Below are positions 28,590 to 39,759 of a stretch of DNA of 64,000 nucleotides, piece after piece; position 1 is the stretch's first letter; the number at the start of each line of letters is the position of its first letter. Where the stretch lies: positions 1,358,763 to 1,422,762 of the forward strand of contig OZ038325.1 of assembly GCA_964035795.1 (NCBI GenBank), read 5' to 3'. The position numbers and the translations under genes are program-made. The notes beneath the pieces are model-generated. The model saw nothing but the letters and a program-made list of their open reading frames with translations, searched no databases and was not told where the DNA came from. The DNA is from Pterobdella sp. o SKG-2022. Taxonomy: Eukaryota > Annelida > Clitellata > Hirudinida > Piscicolidae.

Positions 28590-31116
28590 AAAGGTTTTTG
28601 TCGTCTGATGCACTGGGGCCCAATCACAGCCCTCACCATAATCTGCAGCATCACCACGACTGCTATTTATCTTCATTACCAACTATGGCCTCCAACCACG
28701 TGGCTTTCATTTCTAGACATGACTATACTAATCTTATGGATGAACATGATTCTTTACCACTTTTACCGAGCCTCAACTTTGGGGCCTGGGTTTGTTCCCC
28801 GAGGATGGACACCTGTGAGTTTTTTAAGTTGTTTTTTTTTTGTTGCATGTTTTTTAGTTTTTGTGCATAGTTTTGTTGCTAGATGCATGTAGTAGTATAT
28901 GATAGTGTATATCATCAAATATTGTCTAAAGATGAACCTCATAGTGTTAAAGTTTGAGGTATTTTTGTGCATATAGCCACAGCATTGACTACTTAATGAA
29001 TTTAAAACAATTTTATTTTGTTTTATTTTATTATCACATTATATTTTAACAAGAAACTCATAAAATTTATTAAATCTAGCCACTAAATATCATGAAAATG
29101 AATCATCATCATTTTTTATGTCTGCTCCTATGCTAGCATAGGTTGGATAAACCAAACTTGAAATAGTCATACTTTCATAATTAAATTAATTAAAAATAAA
29201 GAATTCAACAAATAACACAGAATGATGAAGAGGATGTAATTTTTGTGCAGCACTGCTTTGAATGTGCCTCGTACAAATGCCCCAGGTCCCACCATTGTCG
29301 TAAATGCCAAAGGTTTAACTAAACTATACATCTATTTGTTATTATAACTTCTCAACTAAGGGTTTCTATTACAAATACTTTTCCATGAAAATCTTTTATT
29401 CAAAGTTTTTATAACACACAAACTCAACATCGTTATCAGTTAATGTCTGTTTCCATGTTAGCATATCTTGAACAAACACATTGACAAGATATTCTTTGAT
29501 AATTCATTACTTTCTGTTGTAGTCTCACATTTATTCATACAAGAAAGCACTGTTTTGATGGTCTTATCAATTAATTAGCTCACATTTGAATTTAGAGATA
29601 CTATTTGTGATAGATAATTACTCAAAATAAGTTTCTAACTAACCCACAAAAACATACCCACAAAAAATATAAAAACTTGGAAAAGCAAACATGCGAACAC
29701 ATTCACACACACAAAAAGACACATCAAAAAGTTAAGCTTACACACACATCAAAAGAAGAAACAGATGTACACACGCATAGAAAAGAACAAACACACATAA
29801 ACAAACATATAAAAAAAACACACACACACACACACACAGATGTGTATTAAAGATGGACCACCACTGCCCGTGGATAAACACATGTGTAGGTCATAAGAAT
29901 CATCATCACTTTGTCATCTTCCTCTTCGTCGTTGTACCAGCTTGTATTCATGCCTTAGTCGTCATGACGCCTTGTCTCTACTACGCCCTCAATATGGTGG
30001 GGGAGTGTGGTGGTCAAATGAGAAGTGGGGTGGTTAGGTGGAGGTGTAGGGCTATATTTATTTATTTTATTATAATCATTTTGTTTTTTTATCATTATTT
30101 TCACACCAGCACTACTACATAGCACGTGGTATTGAACCAATCATATTTCTGCCCATCCCTCTCTTTGTTCTGTGCTTTCTTAGCACTGGTATTCATTGTT
30201 GTATTTGATCTATATAATAATAATAATAATAATAAGGACAATAATAATAATAATGAAAATAGTAATAATAAGGACAATAATAATAATAATAATAATGAAA
30301 TTAATGATGATAACAATGCTAACAATAAAAAAATAATAATTATAGTAATGCTATACTTTCATGATAATATCTTAAATCTATAGATAGAATTTCACATCTT
30401 ATACAATAACATTTTCGACCAATCAGATAGTTTCTCTTTCAATTTAATAATCTTTGCGATAAATCTAATAACCCTTCAATCTTCCTCTGTTACTGTTACA
30501 AGCCAACCATGAACTACAGGGATGGCCCTGGGAGTAATTTTGGCTGTAGGGGCCTTGTTCGTTTTGCAGGTGTGCCCCTTTCTTTGGCGCTATATGAATT
30601 TGTTATTGTGTTTTTTTGGTTTTGATATGTGGGTTATTATTATTGTTTTTTTTGGTAATTATGATCATTTGTTTTTGAATTGTTGTTATTGTTATTATTA
30701 TTGGTGTATATTCTTTTTATATTGTAGAATTTTTATTATTGCTGTTTAACTGTAATGTTATTATTATTATTATTATTATTGTGAATATTACTCATAATAT
30801 TCTTATGGTTATTATTTTTATTGTTTTTATCATCATTTTTATTATTCTTATAGTTCAGATCCATTTTATCAAACGAGACTGGAATTGAAAGCTGGATCAA
30901 AGATAAAGTGATTATAAAAATTAGTTTTATTTTATTATTATTATTATTACTGTTATTATTATTTTTATTATTAGCTGTTTAAATTATTTTTATTTTTATT
31001 AAGATTATTATTTTTTAAAGTTTGTTTCGTTGTTAATACTGTAGGCAAACTACAGAAAAGAGAGAGGAGACAGAGAAAGTGCCTATGTCCATCCATATCA
31101 CCTTGGCAGGTTCCTC

Positions 31117-31148
<32 letters not shown>

Positions 31149-32104
31149 TTATCATTATTGTCATTCTCTTTGTTGATATTGTTGTTATTATTTTTATTAT
31201 TACTATTATCATCTTTATTGTTATTGTTATTATTATTATAAAGATGGCGGAACCTGAAGGAGGTGTTTTGGAGCAGGGGTGATGGGGTGTGGTGGAATGT
31301 GAGGGACAAATGCCACCAATACACACTCACTGTTTGTACCTAATGTGTTTTTGCATTTTTTCCGTTTTTATTCATATATGTCTGTTTTCGAAGATTTATA
31401 TTTTAACCATGCATTTCGTTCATTGCATTTATCACACAAAACCTCCCTTTTTTTGAGAATTTTGTCTTGATGTCTTCATTCAAAAATTTTTACATTTTTG
31501 TGCTATATTCATTTCTAGCACAGTTACTTCGGGCATTTTCAAGCAACTTTCCATCTATAACTACCTTCATAAGCTTATGCTCCAATTAACCTTATATCCT
31601 TCAAAAACCTCTTCTGCTTTCTCATAATCAAAACAAAGTCAATCTCTGTCTCACTACACCCTTCATTAATAAATGCTTTTTTATTCGCTAGGTGGAGCAA
31701 CTACAGCAGAAAAACAACAAGAGATCTCAAAGCGTCATGTGTGCTGTAATGAAGCCTTATAGGGGTAATAATAAAAATAAGAATAAAATTTAAGTAATAA
31801 TAATTTGAAAAGTAATAGTAAATAATAATAATAATAAATTGACTAATAATAATCGTTTTTTTTGGTTTCCTTATTATTTTTATTTTGATTTTAATGAAAC
31901 CCATAGCTATTTTTAGTTTTTCTGTTTCATCATTTCTAAATTCTAATTAATTATGATAACTTATAATTTTAATAATTATTTTTATTGTCATTTTATATTA
32001 TTCTATCATTATTTCTATTTTTATTTCCATCAGGCTCATGGCTACCCGTATGTTTTGGCTGTGCAACTTACTGTGATATACCGTGCATTGATGAGAAAAG
32101 GTTC

Positions 32105-32141
<37 letters not shown>

Positions 32142-32749
32142 GTAATAAAAATGATAATAAAAAATAATAATAACGATAATAATAATAATAAAAATGAAGG
32201 TTGAAAGTGGCGGTACGAGACCGTGTGGTGGTCAGTAGATATAGAAAGTAAGCTAATAATAGTATATTTTTTTTTTAATCACTATTTCTATTTAATTCCG
32301 TTTAATAATGATATTGATGTTATTATTGTTTTTATCACTATTATTATTTTTCAACTATCATTATTATTATTCTCATAAACACCAAGACACTGGTTCTATG
32401 GTGAAAAGTTGATAGTGCAAGAAGGGGGCGACTATGCCTATAAAGGTGTTGTCGTTATTGTTGTTATTTTTATTATGAAATCACTATTATAATTGTATTT
32501 ATTATCATTATTATTTCTATTATTATTATCATTATTATTGTTTTTTAGAATTTATCTGTTCTTAGTTTCATTAATACCACAGAAGAGAACGAGAAAGGGT
32601 GGTTCCCACGCAAATGTGGAAAGCTACTAGATGACGCTCTTCCTCTTCCTCTGTATAAACTACCGCCACGACATCTAGCGATTGATATCGATATTTTACA
32701 TGAAATTGCTGATAGGAAATTTTTAGGAACTTCTAAGAAAGAGATTTAG
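28590..32749 (+). CDS. ZDHHC6: Palmitoyltransferase ZDHHC6
   Basis: Thirteen exons: 28590-28814, 29221-29312, 29840-29996, 30110-30188, 30520-30569, 30854-30907, 31045-31109, 31244-31331, 31692-31764, 32034-32100, 32200-32247, 32387-32445 and 32583-32749. All join in phase to 407 aa (human 413); roughly 12 N-terminal residues are not found. Features in order: two TM helices with GPGFVPRGW, the Cys-rich domain ([17 protein letters not shown]), the DHHC active site ([12 protein letters not shown]), two more TM helices, GIESWIKDK, then the C-terminal SH3-like region with [16 protein letters not shown] and [10 protein letters not shown]. The protein ends KKEI, a dilysine ER-retrieval motif, as human ZDHHC6 ends KKNR. 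It S-acylates ER proteins such as calnexin in vertebrates. The match is full length, so the call is firm. Confidence 0.96.
29119..29475 (+). repeat. Two copies of a TGTCTGYTYCYATRYTAGCAT motif
   Basis: ATGTCTGCTCCTATGCTAGC at about 29119 (followed by ATAGGTTGGATAAAC) and ATGTCTGTTTCCATGTTAGC at about 29444 lie in one ZDHHC6 intron. A third copy, ATGTCTGTTTCCATATTAGC, is near 58997 and follows an ATC repeat as the first one does. Dispersed copies of a non-coding string of this length point to an old interspersed element; its boundaries are not visible. Confidence 0.5.
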
Positions 32750-33492
32750 AAGGAAGGTTTTGTTGGGTATTAAGGGGAGTATTGGGAAAGGTGGTGTATT
32801 GTTTCGAGGGTGTGGTGATGGTGGGTTGTTTGAAGGAGTAACTGAATTTTTTACATCGTTGTTTGTGTTTGTAGCAGTGATCGTGTGATGTTGTGAATGA
32901 TCATTTGGGTTTTATGGTAAAATATGGTTCATGATTGCTTGCAATTTGCTGAAGTTTTATTTTAGTGGTGAAATTGCTTGATAATTTCAGGGTGTCAATG
33001 GCTGTTTACAATGGCTTCACACTGTTAAGTTCAATCTTCCGTTTGATGAGTTCGAAACTTTCAATTTCAGTTGCTTTAGTTTGTATTTTTATTCATTAAT
33101 TTATGTTTCAAAGATTGTCATCTGGATCTAAAATCTCTAAATTTTCATAAATAAATACTTTTAAACACTTGTTATAACATTGGGAATATGGAATTCAAAA
33201 TCCAAATCATTAAAAAACGATAAAATTCAAATTTTTTTATAAACACGAAGCTTTTCGATATATTTTCTATATGGTCATAATGTGAAAAAATTGTAAAAAC
33301 TCAAAACTTAGTCACCATGTTTCTCGGCAATCGTATTATATCTATGCTTGATACTTCGGCTAAATTTAAACTTATTTTTCCAATCGAAATTTACCGAAAT
33401 ATGTGATGGTTTTGTTTTTGTAGACTAGTGAAAAAAGTTCATTTCAAAATTTGTTTAGAACAATTACATCGGTACACAAAACGCCCGCAAAG
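32750..33492. other. Intergenic, ZDHHC6 3' flank to CPSF30
   Basis: AT-rich after about 32950. AACACGAAGCTTTTCGATAT near 33243 followed by GGTCATAATGTG is a diverged copy of the dispersed AAGCTTTTCG motif family. The CPSF30 promoter must lie here; no clear core element seen. Confidence 0.45.
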
Positions 33493-34592
33493 ATGGGTAG
33501 ATTGGAAGACGTAATTGCAGACACAAGTGACATCACATTCAACCTTGAGAAGACCCTCGACATGCAACTTGGTTTGCAACCATTGCCATTTGCTGGCATG
33601 GACAAGTCAGGTGCGGCTGTGTGTACATTCTTCTTGTCCAACACATGTGGAAAAGGAAGCAACTGTCCATACAGACATATCAAAGGAGATAAATCGATAG
33701 TATGCAAACATTATCTGAGAGGCTTGTGTAAGAAGGGTGATGATTGTGAGTTCTTACATGAGTATAACATGGATCGTATGCCTGAGTGTTACTTCTACTC
33801 TCGATTTGGTGAATGTGGAAACAAAGACTGTCCATTTTTACACATTGACCCTGAAATGAAAGTGAAAGCCTGTCCTTGGTATGACCGAGGATTTTGTAGA
33901 CATGGCAACATCTGCAAGAACAAACATGTTCGTAGAGTTCTATGCATCAACTATCTCACTGGGTTTTGCTTGGATGGTCCTTCATGTGTCTATGTGCATC
34001 CAAGATTTGAACTTCCTATCTCCGAGTCCTCGAGTAACACAACACGTAAGACTCCACTGACCTGCCACAACTGTGGAGAAGTGGGTCATAAGGCAATGGT
34101 GTGTCCAAATCTTTTCAAAACATCCACTACTTCTAATGTCACCACAACCTCGGTGCCCAGGTCTGAACTACGACCTCTCAACCAAGTCACCTGCTACAAG
34201 GTTCAGTGCATTTTGAAGTTTTTGCCATTAGCCATGCATTTGTTATTTTGAGGCATCTTCTTCAGTTTGTTTATAGCTTGACAATTGAACTATAAATATC
34301 ATCATCTTATGAATGAAGTCTATCAAACTATAGTGAGTTTCATAATTTTTTAAAGCTCTAAATAATCAAGTAAATCTATTTTCAATGTGGGATTTCAATT
34401 TTTCACTTCATCTCATATTTTTAATGTGGTCAATTAATCTCTTGAATTAAGTGCCAAAAATTCCAACACCCCCTTTCATATTTGCAGTGTGGGGAGAAGG
34501 GACATTACGCCAACAAGTGCCCCACAGGCTTCCATGGCAACTTCAGAAAATTACACTCCAGTAAACCACCCACTGACACCCCTTCCAACTGA
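33493..34592 (+). CDS. CPSF4: Cleavage and polyadenylation specificity factor 30 kDa subunit
   Basis: Two exons, 33493-34200 and 34488-34592, give 270 aa (human 269). The start ATG gives MGRLEDVIA, then LGLQPLPFAGMDKSGAAVC, which is nearly identical to the family. Five CCCH zinc fingers follow: CTFFLSNTCGKGSNCPYRH, CKHYLRGLCKKGDDCEFLH, CYFYSRFGECGNKDCPFLH, CPWYDRGFCRHGNICKNKH and CINYLTGFCLDGPSCVYVH. Two CCHC zinc knuckles end the protein (CHNCGEVGHKAMVC and CYKCGEKGHYANKC); the one intron splits the second knuckle after its first Cys. CPSF30 recognises the AAUAAA signal together with WDR33 in the nuclear cleavage/polyadenylation complex. Two knuckles match Drosophila Clipper, whereas vertebrate CPSF4 has one. 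Complete and apparently functional. Confidence 0.97.
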
Positions 34593-35258
34593 CTGAGACT
34601 ATTCATTCATTTTTCTCATAACTTCTTGTATACCATTTTTTTATATTTCATAACTAATTTTGTTATTGAACTTTATTATTTATATATATGACTATTGTTT
34701 TAATTAATTTTCACTTTGTTTTCAATACATCAAAGTGCTTTAAAATTAATGAAGATTTGAGTGATGTTCGATGTTATTAAATTGACATTTTTAAAGAATT
34801 TGAAAACTGAACAAAAGGAATAGAAATATTTATTAATGCTGATTTGCACTTAAAAATTAATACATTTGTGAGATAGTAGAGAATTTTATAAACCACTAAG
34901 AAAATAATTTGATGAAAAGATAAATTTATTCATGTTTAAATTAAATACGAATTCTTAATTTACAGTTCGATAAATGACTTGTGGTTATTTAGAATCATTT
35001 AGAAGTTTATTTGAATGAATTATTTTCTTTAGAGCATTTATCATTAATAAAAGCTTCCCTATAATAGATTGATATCATAAATACCACTCCGACCAATCAA
35101 AACACGATTCAGTCCTACGTTATCAACACGTTGTATTTCCACCAATCTACCCTTCTCTCATCATTTTATTATCATTGTATTTATTATTATCGTTATTATT
35201 TTTTCTATTATTCTCATGATTTTTCTTATATTCGTTATTCTCATTCTTTTTATTATCC
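34593..35258. other. Convergent 3' flanks of CPSF30 and SUZ12
   Basis: AT-rich, with no further exon. Both genes end here on opposite strands. (TTA)n-like sequence from about 35160 covers the SUZ12 3' side. Confidence 0.55.
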
Positions 35259-38200
35259 TCATAACTCTTTTCTATATTCATCGTTAATCTTCTTCCCATC
35301 ATCCTCTCCATTATTTATATTATCACTACAACCACCAACAATCCCTACTTTGCAATCACCCACAACACCAAAAACACCGCAGCCATTGCTATAACACTTA
35401 TCCCCACCCCTAACGCTCTTTGCCTTCTTCAGCAGATGCGCCATTATATAACAAAACTGCGCTGAAGTAATAAGATGGAAGTCGAAGAGGTTGACGAAAT
35501 GCAATGTGACGTTGCCCAATAAATTTTGTGACGTCACGTTGACGATGAATTCGTCGATGAATTGTATGCATGCACCCGCCATTTGACAATCACCCGTGTA
35601 ACTGTATGTGTGTGTGCGTATGTTTTTATGTATATACGTACGTGTAGATAGCATAATTACAAATAAAACACCAACTTATTCTTCATCACATGCAGATTCC
35701 ACATCTTCATCACCTCCTTCTCTCCATTGTTCACATCCATAAACTCATCGATCATCTGCTTGGTTCGCTGCCTCAACCACACAGGGTCGTTCTCTGCCTC
35801 ACTGTCCTCATCAATATATCGAGGGTTTATTGGCTGGCATGTGGCTGTTCTGAAATATTGTCGAGTGTGACCATGTATGTAGGCCTTGTATTTGTTGTCA
35901 TGACTCAAGCTGCCTCTCTTCTTGTTTCTGTGTGTATGTGGACGTTGCTTGTATGAGAATGAAATCAAATAAAAATTTAATTATCGATATCATAAGCTTA
36001 TTCAGACTATATATTATTTCTATTGTTATTACTATGATTCTTGTTATTATTATTACTATGATTCTTGCTATTATTATTACTATGATTATTGCTATTATTA
36101 TTACTATGATTATTTTTATCATCAATGTATAACCTGAGCACAAGAACCTCAGTGAGAGGCAGTCGTTTGGAAGGGAAGGCATAACGACTGGAATGGTGGT
36201 GGTTGAACGAGCCGTCATAATTGTTGTCTATGGTCACATCTATGCGACAGCCATTGGTGCTTTCCTGTTGGGGTGTGTGATGAAGTGGAGTCAATGGTGG
36301 TGGGGTGGGTGAGAAGGTGAGTCGATGGTGGTGGGGTGGGTGAGAAGGTGAGTCGATGGTGGTTGTGGGTGATGAGGTGAAGTGGAGTAATGTTGGGAAT
36401 GTTGTTATAAGTGGTTTGGAGGGGTTGTGGGTGTTGGTGGAAGTAATGAAGTTGAATTAAAAAAAATGGATTTTTAATAGAAATGGAGTGCGGTATGAAG
36501 TGTTTTTATTTAAATTCTTGAAAAAAACTGCAGAAAAAAAAAAATTTTTGCGGAGTGCAGATGTATACAAGAGAAATAATTGGTAATATTGAAAACCAAC
36601 AAGACAATGGAAGGAGAATCGAGGATGGCAGAACTTGAGATGGCACAAAAGTGATGACTGGGAGGGGCACATTTGTAGACACCATGGGCATCTAAGGGTA
36701 TCCTTGGCTTCTGTCTGTTGCCTCACCTTGCTGTTCAACAAGAACTGGTAGTATACTTTGTAGTTGTGGTTGTAAGTGTTGGTTGGCTTTTTGTTATGGT
36801 TGTTGTTGGTGGCGTTTGTTGATAAATCGATATTCCTAGCCCTCAGTGGCATATGATTTGGTAGACGAGTGGTAGGTGAAGACGGATGGGTGTGGGAAGT
36901 GGTAGTCGACCATGACACGTTAAATGATATCCTAGGTGAGGTTATTGACATCGCATTTGTCGAAGTTTGCCATGAGGCGTCGAAGCCACAAAAATAGTCA
37001 TCTGCTCCATTTAACTGGATCTTGTAATCTCCATCAACCAATTGCACCTGCCTCTTGTCATTTATCATCAGTTCTGCATAAAAAGCCGTGGTGTCACATT
37101 TTGGGGGTTTGCTTTCTTTTTCGCCAAAATTTTCTCGTCTTTTATTATTTTTGGTAACGTTACTGGTGACGTCACAACTGCGTCTTGGTCGTTTGGAGGG
37201 TATTTCGTCTGAAAACAAGTGGTGATCAAGTGAACATACTTTGAAAGCAATACCAAACTGAAGCTTATAAAATAATATATAATAAACTGGTAATTAAATA
37301 AATGAGATTGGTATAAAAATGATAATACTAATAATAATAAAAATGAAAATAATAATAATAATAATAACCACAAGCTATTTTGTTGGGAAAGATAACTTTG
37401 AAAAGAATGAAATAAACAGTGGAAGCCATCCTGGTCAACAAGTCTTTGTCTATTATTATTATTTTATTATCATTATTATTCTTATCATTATTATGTCTTT
37501 TATTATTATTGTTGTTATTTCTGTTGTTATCCTCATTGTTGTCGATATTTTTTCTAATGTGGCTTGGAATGGTTACTTTGTCAAATGTCTTCACTAGGAG
37601 AGGATTTTTAGATATCTGTGTTGCAGGAAAAAATTAATACTTCACAACTTATTAACAAAATTTTTATAGCACACAAAATATAGATAATAAGAATAAATCT
37701 CTTTTAATCATGCATAATAACAAAAATATAACAAAAAAAAATAAAAATAAGAATATTGACCTTATTGAACTTTTTTTTGAAGCAAATGAGACTTGCCTCT
37801 ACTTCAGAAGTGTCTGTGTTGTCTGATGCAATAATATAAATAATAAAATATAAATAAAAACGGAAAAAAAGACGTTGATGAATGAAAACTACTACTGGAG
37901 TGTTTCAACTACGTTGTTACAAAAGATGGAGAATGAATGCTACATGAACAATATATTTTAATTAAATATAAAAAAAACTGTGGAAACTGACTTAATTTGA
38001 AGAAATTAATTTTTGACATTTTTGGCCATTATATTTAATTTGAACAATTATAATAAAAATAATATTGGAAAAATATTAATGAATTAATAATATTTATTAT
38101 GAAAGCAATAATATCATTGTATGAAAATAAATATTTATTTGAAAACAAAAAAGAAATGATAATAATGCTTAGGGAGACAAAAAAAAAACAAATAATAATA

Positions 38201-39113
38201 ATAATAATAACATACTCACCATTGAAATATGCATGATTGAAAGAGATTTTGAGGCTTTTAGGTTCACCCTCACTGTTGTAATAATAGTAACAAAAATAAT
38301 TAAAAAAATATACTTTATAATAATAACAATAATAATAACGTAACCATAAAAATAAAATCAAAAATAATAACTTTGAATTCAAACAGTTTCACAAATAATA
38401 CCTGTCATTATTTTTATTATTTAATTGATAATTTTTTTCTGCATGGCTCAACATGGACTCAAAGCTGAAAATTCTGTTTGAATAATATTTTCTTTATAAG
38501 CTAATTGTATTTTTATATGAATACACTTTAACATTGCTAACCTTGCCAAACAAAATTTTGCAATTTTTAAGCAACTTTCTATTAAAACATGTCCTTTTTA
38601 TTAAACATTATAAATTTGATTTTTTTAAACCTTTTTTTATTTTTTTTCTTCTTTTCAACCTTCATATAACTGAGATTCCTTTGTAGAAACAGAGGCTGAT
38701 GAGAACAATATTTTGAATTATCATCACTAATCAGTATAAAATAATTTTATTATACCTCAAAGATGGATACTGATGTAAATAATTTTTGAATTATTCAGTC
38801 TCTAAAGAAAAATTTAAATGATCTTCAGTGAAGCTTGATGCATTACACCATAAAGCTCAATTTTTATATAACAAGCTTATACCCACCGATATTTTGTGTC
38901 TAAACATGAGGTATCTGTAGATCTGTGTAGGCTCTAAAAAAAGTTATTGACGTTTCAGGTTACATAGGCAATCATTATTCATTGCTGACCCAAAATGTGC
39001 AGACGTAGAGTCAAATTAGGTTAATATATAAACTTACTTTCGAAAGAGCGCAAAAAGAATTCTTGATCATTTGTGAATTCCGAAGTGCAGACGTTATCAT
39101 CAGAGTCATCCAT
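35259..39113 (-). CDS. SUZ12: Polycomb protein SUZ12
   Basis: Eleven minus-strand exons: 39113-39038, 38933-38887, 38695-38631, 38464-38402, 38272-38220, 37822-37761, 37615-37369, 37208-36601, 36264-36134, 35927-35676 and 35601-35259. All phases agree; 648 aa (human 739). Conserved blocks in order: EFFLRSFE-KPTQIYRYL, PLFLQRNLSYM, SFESMLSHAEK, TRMASTVYFILFKV, FYAELMINDKRQVQLVDGDY, YYQFLLNSKVRQQTEAKDTL, the C2H2 zinc finger (CPWCLQMC...HLKFCH), CRIDVTIDNNYDGSF, and the VEFS box (DPVWLRQRTKQMIDEFMDVN, GEKEVMKMWNLHVMKN, FDFHLITSAQFCYIMAHLL). SUZ12 is a core PRC2 subunit needed for EZH2 activity in H3K27 methylation. Odd: the linker in exon 37615-37369 has grown into an Asn-rich repeat, and an acidic tail of about 45 aa follows the VEFS box. 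Confidence 0.95.
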
Positions 39114-39759
39114 TTTATTTTTTTTTAAATTTAGCTTAATAAACAATGCGTTTTAAATTTCTGAAATGGTGGTTTTAACAAAAGAATTCAACAGATTTAC
39201 TCAATAACTGAATATATTTTGAAATTTAATCTATAAAAATTATTAATTAAACTTTATACAATTTTTTTTGGCCATTTTAAAAGAACTAAGTTGCCATTCA
39301 ATTTAGGCGGACTAATGCTGTTGGGCATAGAACAAAAATCGCCCATTAGAGAATTGTAATTCAATTCGCTCATTTCTTTAACTTTTCATAATTTAATTAA
39401 TTAGATTAAATATTATGTTTCGAAGCAAAAATCGATTGAGAATATAATTGAATTTTCCACCATTTTTAAAACAGTAAAAAATCAAGAATTTATTTAATTT
39501 GGACATGAACCGAAACAAACTAAAAAGTATTGAACCAATAATTTTCCTAGAGATTTTGTAAGGCTGACAAGGGTTATCAAAATATGAGAAAATTTACAGA
39601 AAGTAACTTTCCGCATCTGTTAATATGGTGTCTGTGATTAAGTATTGATGATCGTAATTCTAATAGATGATTATATACAAGATATTAAAGTTATTTACAA
39701 GAAATGAATTAGTTGAAATGTATATATATACAATAAAATAATCACAGCACATATGCACA
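39114..39759. other. Intergenic, SUZ12 5' flank and cyclin T 3' flank
   Basis: AT-rich, about 650 bp. SUZ12 starts at 39113 on the minus strand and the cyclin T gene ends at 39760 on the same strand, so the two are head-to-tail. No exon and no clear promoter element seen. Confidence 0.5.
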
